From positions 1 through 17,199 of the forward strand of contig SFPC01000036.1 in assembly GCA_004552195.1 (NCBI GenBank): a stretch of 17,199 bases of DNA, written 5' to 3'. This DNA comes from Bacteroidales bacterium. Lineage in GTDB: Bacteria; Bacteroidota; Bacteroidia; Bacteroidales; Bacteroidaceae. Every line of letters begins with the position of its first letter. The first letter of the stretch is position 1. Positions 1 through 8,934 of the stretch are shown here, in pieces. The notes below the pieces were generated by a model. The model worked only from the letters and a program-made list of their open reading frames with translations. It did not search any database and had not been told where the DNA came from. The position numbers and the translations under genes were made by a program.

Positions 1-109
1 TTGCGCTCGCCTTGCACTATCTTTTGATAAAATAGGCTGCGGCTCAGCAAAGAAAATTGCAAATCCAAAGGCTTTGCATTTTGCTTTGCGCTCGCCTTGT
101 ACTATCTTT
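1..109. repeat. Duplicated 24-bp promoter-like repeat upstream of thrS
   Basis: Positions 1-24 and 86-109 are the same 24-bp sequence with one difference (C at 15, T at 100). Both end in TATCTTT, the Bacteroidetes -7 promoter element. The second copy lies inside the thrS promoter; the first is cut by the window edge. Between them an imperfect inverted repeat (AAAATTGCAAA near 53-63 against TTTGCATTTT at 73-82) could form a hairpin. From memory, similar sequences (reverse strand: CAAAGATAGTACAAGGCGAG) recur between genes in Prevotella and Bacteroides, but I could not check this. Confidence 0.75.
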
Positions 110-110
110 G
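80..110 (+). promoter_or_regulatory. Bacteroidetes-type promoter for thrS
   Basis: TTTG at 80-83 is followed after 19 nt by TATCTTTG at 103-110. This fits the Bacteroidetes primary sigma factor consensus (TTTG, 19-21 nt, TAnnTTTG). Transcription would start near 117 and leave a leader of about 150 nt before thrS. Confidence 0.7.
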
Positions 111-146
111 CCCCCAAATAAAGTTTAAGGGTATAAAAATCTGAAA

Positions 147-237
147 AAGGAGAGCTGCGTTTGGACAGTCTGCTTCAGCAAATGACAAGCTTTGGGACAT
201 CTAAACTGCATCTGCCCCAACCATTCTGCCTCTCCTT
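147..237 (+). promoter_or_regulatory. Structured thrS leader (candidate cis-regulatory RNA)
   Basis: AAGGAGAG at 147-154 is perfectly complementary to CTCTCCTT at 230-237. The two arms enclose about 75 nt in which TTGGG (192-196) can pair with CCCAA (216-220). The structure would end about 33 nt before the thrS start codon. Leaders that control thrS are known elsewhere (ThrRS operator mimicry in E. coli, T-boxes in Firmicutes), but I see no T-box signature and match no known class. A regulatory role is inferred from position and pairing only. Confidence 0.35.
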
Positions 238-270
238 GACAATCTGCATTAAATCAACCACACATTATAT

Positions 271-2211
<1,941 letters not shown>

Positions 2212-2214
<3 letters not shown>

Positions 2215-2219
2215 CTTTG
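2212..2219 (+). promoter_or_regulatory. Possible internal promoter for infC (-7 box only)
   Basis: TAACTTTG overlaps the thrS stop codon and matches TAnnTTTG exactly. No TTTG lies 19-21 nt upstream, so the -33 half is missing. If used, transcription would begin near 2226 and the infC transcript would carry the large hairpin at 2258-2310. Confidence 0.4.
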
Positions 2220-2257
2220 CCGCCGCTTTTAAGCACAATGCACAAAGTCAAGGCTTG

Positions 2258-2310
2258 AAAGCGAAAAGACATGACCGTTTGACTGTAACCAAACCATGTT
2301 TTTTCGCTTT
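2258..2310 (+). promoter_or_regulatory. Strong hairpin in the thrS-infC gap
   Basis: AAAGCGAAAAGACATG (2258-2273) pairs with CATGTTTTTTCGCTTT (2295-2310) over 16 positions, 15 Watson-Crick and one G-U. An inner 5-bp stem, GTTTG (2277-2281) with CAAAC (2290-2294), leaves an 8-nt loop and a 3-nt bulge (2274-2276). It ends 29 nt before the infC ATG. The T-run sits inside the stem and not after it, so it is not a classical intrinsic terminator. An attenuator, RNA-processing site or ribosomal-protein-binding leader is possible. In Bacillus, the leader before infC is the L20 target, which makes L20 a candidate ligand by analogy. Confidence 0.6.
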
Positions 2311-2339
2311 TGGGCTTTCCAAACAAAAAATACAACTTA

Positions 2340-3014
2340 ATGCCAGCACCGCAGAAACCACGCCGCGACCGCAACAAGCCTCAACACCGCATCAATGACC
2401 AAATCCGTTGCCGTGAAGTGCGCATCGTAGGCGACGATGTTGAATCGGAAGTAATGCCCACCCGCCAAGCCATCCAACTTGCCCAGCAAAAAGGAGTTGA
2501 CTTGGTTGAAATCTCCCCTAACGCCGAACCGCCTGTATGCAGGCTCATCAATTACTCCAAGTTTCTTTACCAACAAAAGAAACGGCAAAAGGAACTGAAA
2601 GCCAAGCAGGTGAAAATTGAAGTGAAAGAAATACGCTTCGGACCGCAAACCGACGAGCATGACTACAACTTCAAGCTGAAACATGCCAAGGAGTTTCTTT
2701 CTGAAGGCGATAAGGTGAAGGCTTACGTGTTCTTCCGAGGACGCTCTATCCTGTTCAAGGAACAAGGTGAGGTGTTACTCCTACGTTTTGCCAACGACTT
2801 GGAAGAGTATGGCAAAGTGGAGCAACTGCCTGTTTTGGAAGGCAAGCGCATGATTCTCTTCATCGCTCCCAAAAAATCGGGTGGTACGAAAAAAGTTGAT
2901 AGCCACGACGAAGTAAACGAAACTTCTACTGAAGAAATCAAAGTAAAGAAAGCACCTCAAATGAAAGCCAAGAAGGAATATCAAGGCCCACGTGTTGAAG
3001 GTGAAGATTTCTAA
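2340..3014 (+). CDS. infC: Translation initiation factor IF-3
   Basis: IF-3 binds the 30S subunit, prevents premature 50S joining and checks start-codon and initiator tRNA selection. With the ATG at 2340 the protein has 224 residues. The N-terminal domain starts at about residue 17 (HRINDQIR) and contains the signature [18 protein letters not shown] basic linker ([14 protein letters not shown]) leads to the C-terminal domain at about 94-177 ([26 protein letters not shown], then LEGKRM). A charged tail of about 47 residues follows (178-224), making the protein longer than the roughly 180 residues of E. coli IF-3. A TTG at 2310 would add ten residues ([10 protein letters not shown]), but it lies in the end of the hairpin and the extension resembles no IF-3, so I prefer the ATG. 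The order infC-rpmI-rplT is the classic operon. Confidence 0.96.
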   Translation: MPAPQKPRRDRNKPQHRINDQIRCREVRIVGDDVESEVMPTRQAIQLAQQKGVDLVEISPNAEPPVCRLINYSKFLYQQKKRQKELKAKQVKIEVKEIRFGPQTDEHDYNFKLKHAKEFLSEGDKVKAYVFFRGRSILFKEQGEVLLLRFANDLEEYGKVEQLPVLEGKRMILFIAPKKSGGTKKVDSHDEVNETSTEEIKVKKAPQMKAKKEYQGPRVEGEDF

Positions 3015-3041
3015 AGAAATAAATCAAAACTGAAAGCTCGC

Positions 3042-3070
3042 GCGTTGCGTTCGGTATCTCACGCAGCCGC
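3042..3070 (+). promoter_or_regulatory. Small hairpin in the infC-rpmI gap
   Basis: TGCGT (3046-3050) pairs with ACGCA (3061-3065), and GCG (3042-3044) can extend it to CGC (3068-3070) across small bulges. It is in the 88-bp gap before rpmI. In E. coli the L20 translational operator lies in this infC-rpmI neighbourhood, so control by L20 is a reasonable guess. The stem is short and could be chance. Confidence 0.25.
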
Positions 3071-3102
3071 AGTATATATTAACTCATTAACAAACAAAGA
3101 AA

Positions 3103-3300
3103 ATGCCAAAAGTTAAGACTAATTCTGGTGCCAAGAAGCGTTTCGTTCTCACCGGAACGGGTAAGATTAAAAGACGTCATGCTTACCACAGTCACATCCT
3201 GACCAAGAAGACCAAAAAGCAGAAACGCAACCTCGACCACGTTGCTATCGTTGACAGCACCAACGTACGTCAGGTACGCGAGCTCCTCTGCCTCCGCTAA
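3103..3300 (+). CDS. rpmI: 50S ribosomal protein L35
   Basis: L35 is a small basic protein of the large ribosomal subunit. The 65 residues match the usual family length and open with the typical [14 protein letters not shown], continuing with [20 protein letters not shown] and KKQKRNLD. Lysine and arginine are abundant throughout, as expected for an rRNA-binding protein. The ATG at 3103 follows an A-rich stretch (AACAAAGAAA), a common Bacteroidetes translation-start context in place of a Shine-Dalgarno sequence. It is the middle gene of infC-rpmI-rplT. The protein is complete and shows no anomaly. Confidence 0.97.
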   Translation: MPKVKTNSGAKKRFVLTGTGKIKRRHAYHSHILTKKTKKQKRNLDHVAIVDSTNVRQVRELLCLR

Positions 3301-3307
3301 TCTTCAA

Positions 3308-3353
3308 TGCCTCAGGCACAGAATTAACATGGAAGTTCCTCAGAGCTTTCCAT
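3308..3353 (+). promoter_or_regulatory. Two small hairpins in the long rpmI-rplT gap
   Basis: The rpmI-rplT gap is 148 bp, long for a pair that usually sits close together. It holds TGCC/GGCA around a 3-nt loop (3308-3318) and ATGGAA (3329-3334) paired with TTCCAT (3348-3353). The remainder (3354-3448) has no clear structure, promoter box or ORF. A leader for rplT autoregulation is possible; the evidence is position and short pairing only. Confidence 0.3.
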
Positions 3354-3448
3354 CTTACACAAACAAGTCTAACCGGATGCTTAGCTCACAAGACCAGCCT
3401 ATAACTAACCCTAACAGGCGGCGCTAACCTCCAAAACGAAAAAACAAA

Positions 3449-3793
3449 ATGCCAAGATCAGTCAATCACGTAGCTTCAAGAGCAAAGCGTAAGAGAATTC
3501 TCAAACTCACCCGCGGCTACTACGGTGCCCGCAAAAACGTTTGGACCGTTGCCAAGAACACTTGGGAAAAAGGTCTTACTTATGCCTTCCGCGACCGCCG
3601 CAACAAAAAGCGCAACTTCCGCGCGCTGTGGATTCAGCGTATCAACGCTGCTGCCCGTTTGGAAGGTCTTTCTTACTCGCAGCTCATGGGTGGCCTTCAC
3701 AAGGCCGGCATCGAAATCAACCGCAAGGTGCTTGCCGACCTCGCCGTGAACAATCCGCAGGCTTTCAAAGCCATTGTTGCCAAGGCCAAATAA
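3449..3793 (+). CDS. rplT: 50S ribosomal protein L20
   Basis: L20 binds 23S rRNA early in large-subunit assembly and in several bacteria also represses its own operon by binding the mRNA. The 114 residues are close to the usual length and begin with the typical [32 protein letters not shown]. The basic, extended N-terminal arm covers about 1-60. The globular rRNA-binding part follows with [40 protein letters not shown]. The start follows an A-rich stretch (AACGAAAAAACAAA). It is the last gene of the cluster, with a strong terminator hairpin about 20 bp after the stop codon. The sequence is intact. Confidence 0.98.
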   Translation: MPRSVNHVASRAKRKRILKLTRGYYGARKNVWTVAKNTWEKGLTYAFRDRRNKKRNFRALWIQRINAAARLEGLSYSQLMGGLHKAGIEINRKVLADLAVNNPQAFKAIVAKAK

Positions 3794-3815
3794 TCAATCG
3801 CCCATATAAGCATTT

Positions 3816-3847
3816 AAAGGAGTGACTCCAAAGGGAGTCGCTCCTTT
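3816..3847 (+). terminator. Intrinsic-type terminator after rplT
   Basis: AAAGGAGTGACTCC (3816-3829) pairs with GGAGTCGCTCCTTT (3834-3847) over 14 bp, including one U-G pair, around the loop AAAG. An AT-rich tract (ATTTATATA) follows. It lies just downstream of rplT and should end the translation operon. The T-run is short, but because the left arm begins AAA and the right arm ends TTT, it is nearly symmetric and might work in both directions. Confidence 0.85.
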
Positions 3848-4172
3848 ATTTATATACAAGTGAGGCGACTGAAACCCTCAAACACTTGCCCGCACATTTT
3901 CGGCAAACAGAAGTCGGTAAAGAAAGCACAAATCAGCCTGTCGGAGACTAAAGATTGGCCAGTTGGAGGCCAAAATCAGGACAAAAAAAGAGAGAACCTC
4001 CAGCACTCACAAATAGTTTGCTGAATGTCCTCTGTCTTAATACATACACAGCGACGGAAGTCGCCGCTGCATGAGAGAATTGGGAGATTTTCAATCATAC
4101 AATGAGCAATGACAAGTTTGCTTAGCCATTGCCATGACGCGAAAAGCTCGGATAAAAATGGGAACCAATGAA
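3848..4172. other. Gene-free region with several small inverted repeats
   Basis: No convincing gene or promoter is visible in these roughly 325 bp between convergent genes. Three short inverted repeats stand out: TTGGCC (3955-3960) with GGCCAA (3968-3973); GCGAC (4051-4055) with GTCGC (4060-4064) around GGAA, a GNRA-type tetraloop; and GCAATG (4106-4111) with CATTGC (4127-4132). The last is downstream of the reverse-strand winged-helix gene and could help end its transcript. Forward ORFs here are short and have no protein-like character. Confidence 0.4.
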
Positions 4173-4376
4173 TTACTTCAAAGAAACCTCGATGTCCTTC
4201 TCCGTCTCAGCCATTTCCAGCTTACCTTCACGGAGCAACCAACCCAAACCCAAGTAGAGTTCCTTGTCGGCACGAATTTTCGTGGCTTTCTTGAGATCTT
4301 TTCCTGTCAGCTTTCCGCCCTCGTTCAGGGCTTCCCAAATTTTACCGGCCAATGCGCCTGCTTTTTCTTCAAACAT
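4173..4376 (-). CDS. Small winged helix-turn-helix protein (DUF2582-like)
   Basis: This 67-residue protein looks like a compact winged-helix domain of the family I know as DUF2582/PF10771, common in Bacteroidetes. The pattern is KAGALAGKIWEALNEGGKLTGKDLKKATKI, a helix-turn-helix-like unit, then ELYLGLGWLLREGKLEMAETEKDIEVSLK, where GWLLREGKL resembles the recognition helix and start of the wing. It has no membrane or signal segment. It might bind DNA, but no member's target is known to me, so regulation of a specific gene cannot be claimed. It is convergent with rplT and divergent from the glycosyltransferase. A good -7 box lies about 110 bp upstream on its strand. It is a single complete gene, probably monocistronic. 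Confidence 0.8.
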   Translation of the reverse strand: MFEEKAGALAGKIWEALNEGGKLTGKDLKKATKIRADKELYLGLGWLLREGKLEMAETEKDIEVSLK

Positions 4377-4484
4377 GCTGATAATATTATAAGTTAAACA
4401 ATGCGGCTTTTCTTGTTGTTAAGCCAAGTCCAGTATAGTTTCCTACAAAGAGGAAGAACTTTGGTTAAAAACTTTGAACAGGTG

Positions 4485-4492
4485 CAAAGGTA
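4485..4492 (-). promoter_or_regulatory. -7 promoter box for the winged-helix gene
   Basis: On the reverse strand this reads TACCTTTG followed by C, a perfect TAnnTTTGC box. A TTTG lies upstream at 16-nt spacing, shorter than the ideal 19-21. The resulting leader would be about 100 nt and contains two CAAAGTT-like copies (forward ACTTTG near 4468-4473 and 4481-4486). Confidence 0.5.
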
Positions 4493-4599
4493 ATGCATTA
4501 TTTTCTATCAAAAGCACTTTTATCACTGAAAATCAACGATTTTCTACCATAATGCTCAAAAAGTTACAGTTAACGTGCCAAAACAAACTCTTTTATGCG

Positions 4600-4607
4600 T
4601 ACTTTCG
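4600..4607 (+). promoter_or_regulatory. Weak promoter-like box before the glycosyltransferase
   Basis: TACTTTCG differs from TAnnTTTG at one position and lies 46 bp before the TTG start of the glycosyltransferase. No TTTG element is seen at the right distance. It is the best candidate in the divergent gap for driving the forward genes. Confidence 0.25.
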
Positions 4608-4653
4608 TAGCGACATAACGCTTCCATGTTATACCTCAATCAGATAAATAACC

Positions 4654-5553
4654 TTGCTTAGCTTCATTATTCCCACCTATAATTACGTATGTGTCCAACT
4701 GGCCGCCGACCTCACGGAACAGGCGGAGGCACTGCACCGCCAAATGCCCCAAGCCTTCGATTACGAAGTGCTGGTGGGCGACGACGCTTCCACCGACAAG
4801 GCTACGGTAGAGGCCAACCGCGCCATCAACCACCTGCCCCACGCCCGGCTGATAGAGATGGAGCAGAATGTGGGGCGGGCGTTCCTGCTCAACCGGCTCA
4901 TGGAGGAGGCACGGTTCGACCACGTGGTGATGATTGACTCCGACGCGGCGGTGTGTACTCCGGACTTCGTTTCGCGCTACTGGCATGCCCGCGAGGAAGC
5001 CTCCGTGCTTTGCGGCACGCTGCGCAACCCCGACACGCCCGTGCAGCCCGGCTGCGAGTTGCGCTACAAATACGAACACGCGGCGACCACGCTGCGGCAG
5101 CAGCAGACGGAAGAGAACCTGTCGCCCTATTTCCGCCTGTCGACCTTCAACCTGATGCTGGACAAACGCGCACTCGGCGACCTGCGTTTCGACAGCCGGT
5201 GTGAGGAATACGGCTACGAAGACGCGCTGTTGGGATTGGAAATGCAACGTCAGGGGATTACGCTCCTACACATCGACAACCCCCTCATCCACACCGGCAT
5301 CGACAGCAACGCCTCTTTTCTCTCCAAGACCGAGGCAGCCATGCGCACCCTTTCGCGCCTGACCGGGCTCATGCAGGAACAAGCCGGCCCGTCAAGGTAT
5401 TACCGCCGGCTGCAAGCCTTCGGGTTGGGCCGACCGGCCGCCTGGTGCTTCCGTCTGTTGCGTCCGCTGCTGCGATGCAATCTCCTGAGCCACCACCCCA
5501 GCCTGCTCATTTTCCAACTTTACAAACTGGGCTATTATGCCAGCCTCAAATAG
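4654..5553 (+). CDS. Family 2 glycosyltransferase
   Basis: This is a GT-A fold transferase that would move a sugar from a nucleotide-sugar donor to an unknown acceptor, probably for a surface glycan. The 299 residues start with the hallmark LSFIIPTYNY. Donor-binding acidic residues appear in VGDDASTD (D43, D44), and the metal-binding DxD is D95-S96-D97 in VVMIDSDAAV. EEYGYEDALLGLEM near 185-198 fits the catalytic-base ED region. No transmembrane helix is obvious, though the C-terminus (RLLRPLLRCNLL, LLIFQLYKLGYY) is hydrophobic and basic and may touch the membrane. The start must be TTG: an in-frame TAA lies at 4645-4647, and the first internal ATG, at residue 31, would remove the IPTYN motif. 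It stands alone beside DNA-repair genes, 111 bp before addA, so its pathway is unknown. Confidence 0.9.
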   Translation: MLSFIIPTYNYVCVQLAADLTEQAEALHRQMPQAFDYEVLVGDDASTDKATVEANRAINHLPHARLIEMEQNVGRAFLLNRLMEEARFDHVVMIDSDAAVCTPDFVSRYWHAREEASVLCGTLRNPDTPVQPGCELRYKYEHAATTLRQQQTEENLSPYFRLSTFNLMLDKRALGDLRFDSRCEEYGYEDALLGLEMQRQGITLLHIDNPLIHTGIDSNASFLSKTEAAMRTLSRLTGLMQEQAGPSRYYRRLQAFGLGRPAAWCFRLLRPLLRCNLLSHHPSLLIFQLYKLGYYASLK

Positions 5554-5664
5554 GAGGGGCAAGGGCATCCATGCCGGGAGCATCCGCTACGGCAATTCCC
5601 GTATTCACTCCCCCGTCCCCTCCTCCGCACCACCCTACCCTTTGTTTGAAAAACATCACGCTCT

Positions 5665-8600
5665 ATGCAGCTAAAAATATACGAAGCGTCGGCCGGTTCC
5701 GGCAAAACCTACCGCTTGGCTTTGGAATACATTGCCTTAGCCCTGGAAACGGACCAACCCTCCGCCTTTGCCAACACGCTGGCCGTCACCTTCACCAACA
5801 AAGCCACGGCAGAAATGAAAGACCGCATCCTGGCGCAGCTCTACAACGCCGCCCACGGAGGGCTGGATGCCGGTTTCATGAACGACCTCGTCCGCCGATT
5901 GCACCTTGCGCCCGAAGTCATCGCCCAACGCGCCCGGGTCGCACTGCAATCCATCCTTCACGACTACGACCGTTTCCGTGTGGAAACCATCGACTCTTTC
6001 TTCCAATCCCTACTCTCCAACCTGGCCCACGAGTTAGGTTTGACGCGCGGCTTCCGTGTCGACCTCGACACGGAGGATGCCGTGTCGCGCGCCGTCGACC
6101 GCCTGTTGCTTTCCATCGGCCACAGCGGCAAGGCAGGGCAGCGCACCGCGCGGCAGGTGATGGAGTTCATGGAAGAGCGGATTGGCGAGGACAAGGGATG
6201 GAACATCAGCCGCGAGCTCAAGTCGTTCGGAATGAAAAACCTGTTCTGCAGCGAGTATCTGCAAAACGAGCAGGCTCTCTCCCGCTTCTTTGCCGACGAG
6301 GACAACCTCCGCCGGTTGAAGAACGAGCTGCGCCAACTCGGCCAGGAACTCCTGCCGTCCTTGCAGGAAGCGGGAACCCTGCTGACCGGGTTCCTGAACC
6401 TGCCGCCCGATGGTGTCGACCCCTCACAGCTCAAAGGCATCGGCGGCCTGCGCACCTACGCCTTGGCCTTGCAAAACGGCAACTATATGGCCGACATGAA
6501 CAAAACGATGGTACAAGCATTGGACAACGTCAACGCCCTGCTGAAGAAGGCATTGCAAAAGGATGCAGCCTACGTGGCCTTTGCCGAAGAAACCGCGCGG
6601 AGGCTCGCCGAGGCGGAAAGCGTACGGGAGAAAGCCGCCCCCATCCTGTCCACCATCGAGCTCACCCTCCAGAAACTCACCCCGCTCTGCCTGCTCCACG
6701 AAATAGGCAACGAAGTGGGGCGCATCAACGCCGAATCCGGCACCTTCATGCTGGCCAACACGCCCGACCTCTTCAATAAAATGGTACAGAAAGAGGACTC
6801 GTCCTTCGTGTTTGAGCGTGCCGGCACCACCTTCCGCCACATCATGATCGACGAGTTTCAGGACACGTCGCGACAGCAGTGGAACAATTTCAAGCGGCTC
6901 ATCCTGGAAAACATGGCCAAAGGTGACGGTTGCATGCTCGTGGGCGACATCAAGCAGAGCATTTACCGCTGGCGCGGCGGCGACTGGGAAATTCTTAACA
7001 ACATCGACAGCGAGTTGGCGCACATGGGTACCCGTCCCATCGCCGAACAACTTGACACCAACTACCGCAGCAAGCACCACGTGGTGAGTTTCAACAACGC
7101 CTTCTTTGTCCACGCCCGCCAAGCCCTTGACCGGCTCAACATACAGGACGGCCTGACGGACAACGCCTTGGTCAGTACCATCTACGGTAAAGTGGCGCAA
7201 AAGGAGAAGCCCCATGCCGAGGGCGGCTACGTGCGCATTGCCCTGCCCGACAAGAAGGACACGGAGGAGGACATTCTGGAGGATGTTTTCGGACAAATCA
7301 CCCTGCTGCACGAAACGCACCACGTTCCTTTCGGGAAAATGGGCATATTGGTGCGCGCCAAGGCGGATGCCGTCAAGATTATCCGCCATTTCTCCCTCCA
7401 CCATCCCGAAGTGCCGCTCACATCCGACGAAGCCTTCAAACTGACGGCCTCGCCGGGCGTGAAACTCCTGGTCAATGCCCTCAAGTACCTGGCCAATCCT
7501 GCCGACACCGTGGCCCGCGAAGCCTGTCTGGTCATGGGGCGCGCCCTCAGCCTTCAAGCCATCGGCGACGAAGTCATGCAGACACTGGACGACCACCGGG
7601 CGCAATGGCTGCAACTGCCGCTGTTTGAAGCCTGCCAACGGCTCATCGCTTTGTTCCGCCTGCCCGAGGCCGAGGCGGAGGGGAAAGGGCAGTCTGCCTA
7701 CCTGCATTCGTTCCTGGACCACCTGCTGGCCTTCATCGATGAGAACGGTTCCGACCTGCCGGGCTTCATTACCCACTGGGACGACGTGCTCTGCACCAAA
7801 TCCATTGCCGTGGACATCCAGGACTCGGTCTACATCATGACGGTGCACAAGTCGAAGGGACTGCAACGCCACACCATTTTCCTGCCGTTCTGCAACTGGA
7901 CGCTCGACAAGGATTTCCCCGAAGATATCCTGTGGTATACCACGGGCGAGCTGCCCACGCCATTCAGCGAGCTGCCTTTGGTGCCCGTGGGCAGCTATGC
8001 CTCAAAGAAGGTGAAAGCCTCGGCATTCGCGCCCCATTATCGCTACGAACACTTGCAGCAACGCATCGACAGCATCAACGCCCTCTACGTGGCCTTCACC
8101 CGGGCCGAGGAAAATCTCCTGCTCTGGAGCCAGCCCAAAAGCAACTCCGTGGCCCGGTTGGTGGAAGAATTTGTCAACGCACAGGCGGAAGGGGAGGACA
8201 ACGGCGTGGCCCGGCCCCAACCGCAGCAGGCGGCCAGCGAAACGGTGAAATGCTTCGGCGCACCGGAGGACTTCCACGAAAAAGCGAAGGGAGAAAAACG
8301 GGATAATCCGCTGGAGGACAACGATGCCGAAACGGTGGAAGTTTCGCTCTACCACTCCACCGCACCCGTGGTGTTCCAGCAGTCCAACCGGGCGAAAGAT
8401 TTCATTGCCGAGGCCGGGGACGAGGAACAGGACATGGCAGCGGATGCCGGCGTGCAGCAGTCGGTCTACCTCAACCCGGGCAAGGTGATCCACCGCGTGT
8501 TACAGCAAATCGAAACGGCAGCCGACGTGGTGCCCACATTGGACTCCATGGTCAGCCAAGGCATCCTGACCCGCCCCGAGCGCGAGCGGCTGCACAAGGT

Positions 8601-8901
8601 CATCCTGAAGCGTCTGGCCGACCCGCGTGTCGGACGCTGGTTCGACGGGTCGTGGAAGCTGTTCACGGAATGCAATATGCTGACGCGCGGTGCCGACGGC
8701 CAAGTGGAGGTGAAACGCCCTGACCGCGTCATGCTACACCCCGACGAGACGGTGGTCGTTGACTACAAATACGCCAAATTCGACCCCGAGCACCTCACGC
8801 AGGTCAGCCGTTACTTGCAGGAATTGCGCAAGATGGGCCATGCCCGCGTTCACGGCCATCTGCTGTATGTGCTGACGGGCAAGATTATCGATGTAGAGTA
8901 A
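5665..8901 (+). CDS. addA: AddA/RecB-like helicase-nuclease (UvrD superfamily 1)
   Basis: AddA is the motor and nuclease subunit that unwinds and trims double-strand DNA ends to load RecA. The 1078 residues carry the SF1 motifs in order: Walker A ASAGSGKT (8-15), Ia FTNKATAEM (from 43), Walker B IDEFQDTS (395-402), motif III GDIKQSIYRWRG (427-438), motif IV DTNYRS (464-469), motif V MTVHKSKGL (725-733) and motif VI YVAFTRAEENL (from 808). A C-terminal RecB-type nuclease domain has H943 (GKVIHRVLQ), D1020 (RPDRVML) and the D1033-Y-K1035 of VVVDYKY, all residues expected for metal-dependent cleavage. The ATG at 5665 places Walker A next to the N-terminus as in relatives. The partner gene follows after 268 bp of repeats. 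RecB is an alternative name, but pairing with an AddB-type nuclease and not RecC favours AddA. Confidence 0.93.
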   Translation: MQLKIYEASAGSGKTYRLALEYIALALETDQPSAFANTLAVTFTNKATAEMKDRILAQLYNAAHGGLDAGFMNDLVRRLHLAPEVIAQRARVALQSILHDYDRFRVETIDSFFQSLLSNLAHELGLTRGFRVDLDTEDAVSRAVDRLLLSIGHSGKAGQRTARQVMEFMEERIGEDKGWNISRELKSFGMKNLFCSEYLQNEQALSRFFADEDNLRRLKNELRQLGQELLPSLQEAGTLLTGFLNLPPDGVDPSQLKGIGGLRTYALALQNGNYMADMNKTMVQALDNVNALLKKALQKDAAYVAFAEETARRLAEAESVREKAAPILSTIELTLQKLTPLCLLHEIGNEVGRINAESGTFMLANTPDLFNKMVQKEDSSFVFERAGTTFRHIMIDEFQDTSRQQWNNFKRLILENMAKGDGCMLVGDIKQSIYRWRGGDWEILNNIDSELAHMGTRPIAEQLDTNYRSKHHVVSFNNAFFVHARQALDRLNIQDGLTDNALVSTIYGKVAQKEKPHAEGGYVRIALPDKKDTEEDILEDVFGQITLLHETHHVPFGKMGILVRAKADAVKIIRHFSLHHPEVPLTSDEAFKLTASPGVKLLVNALKYLANPADTVAREACLVMGRALSLQAIGDEVMQTLDDHRAQWLQLPLFEACQRLIALFRLPEAEAEGKGQSAYLHSFLDHLLAFIDENGSDLPGFITHWDDVLCTKSIAVDIQDSVYIMTVHKSKGLQRHTIFLPFCNWTLDKDFPEDILWYTTGELPTPFSELPLVPVGSYASKKVKASAFAPHYRYEHLQQRIDSINALYVAFTRAEENLLLWSQPKSNSVARLVEEFVNAQAEGEDNGVARPQPQQAASETVKCFGAPEDFHEKAKGEKRDNPLEDNDAETVEVSLYHSTAPVVFQQSNRAKDFIAEAGDEEQDMAADAGVQQSVYLNPGKVIHRVLQQIETAADVVPTLDSMVSQGILTRPERERLHKVILKRLADPRVGRWFDGSWKLFTECNMLTRGADGQVEVKRPDRVMLHPDETVVVDYKYAKFDPEHLTQVSRYLQELRKMGHARVHGHLLYVLTGKIIDVE

Positions 8902-8934
8902 ACAATTCAACTCTCGCAAACATGGAAAGTTGAA

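Noticed and set aside
2310..2339. TTG start for infC that adds ten residues
   Set aside because: It overlaps the end of the strong hairpin, and the added residues do not resemble IF-3; the ATG at 2340 is a better start.
5555..5605. Small inverted repeats (GGCA/TGCC, CGGGA/TCCCG) after the glycosyltransferase as a terminator
   Set aside because: The stems are 4-5 bp and no T-run follows, so they are within chance expectation for GC-rich DNA.
5445..6779. Forward ORF of 444 codons overlapping the glycosyltransferase end and addA
   Set aside because: Its Arg/Pro-rich composition is typical of an out-of-frame reading, and it crosses two well-supported genes.
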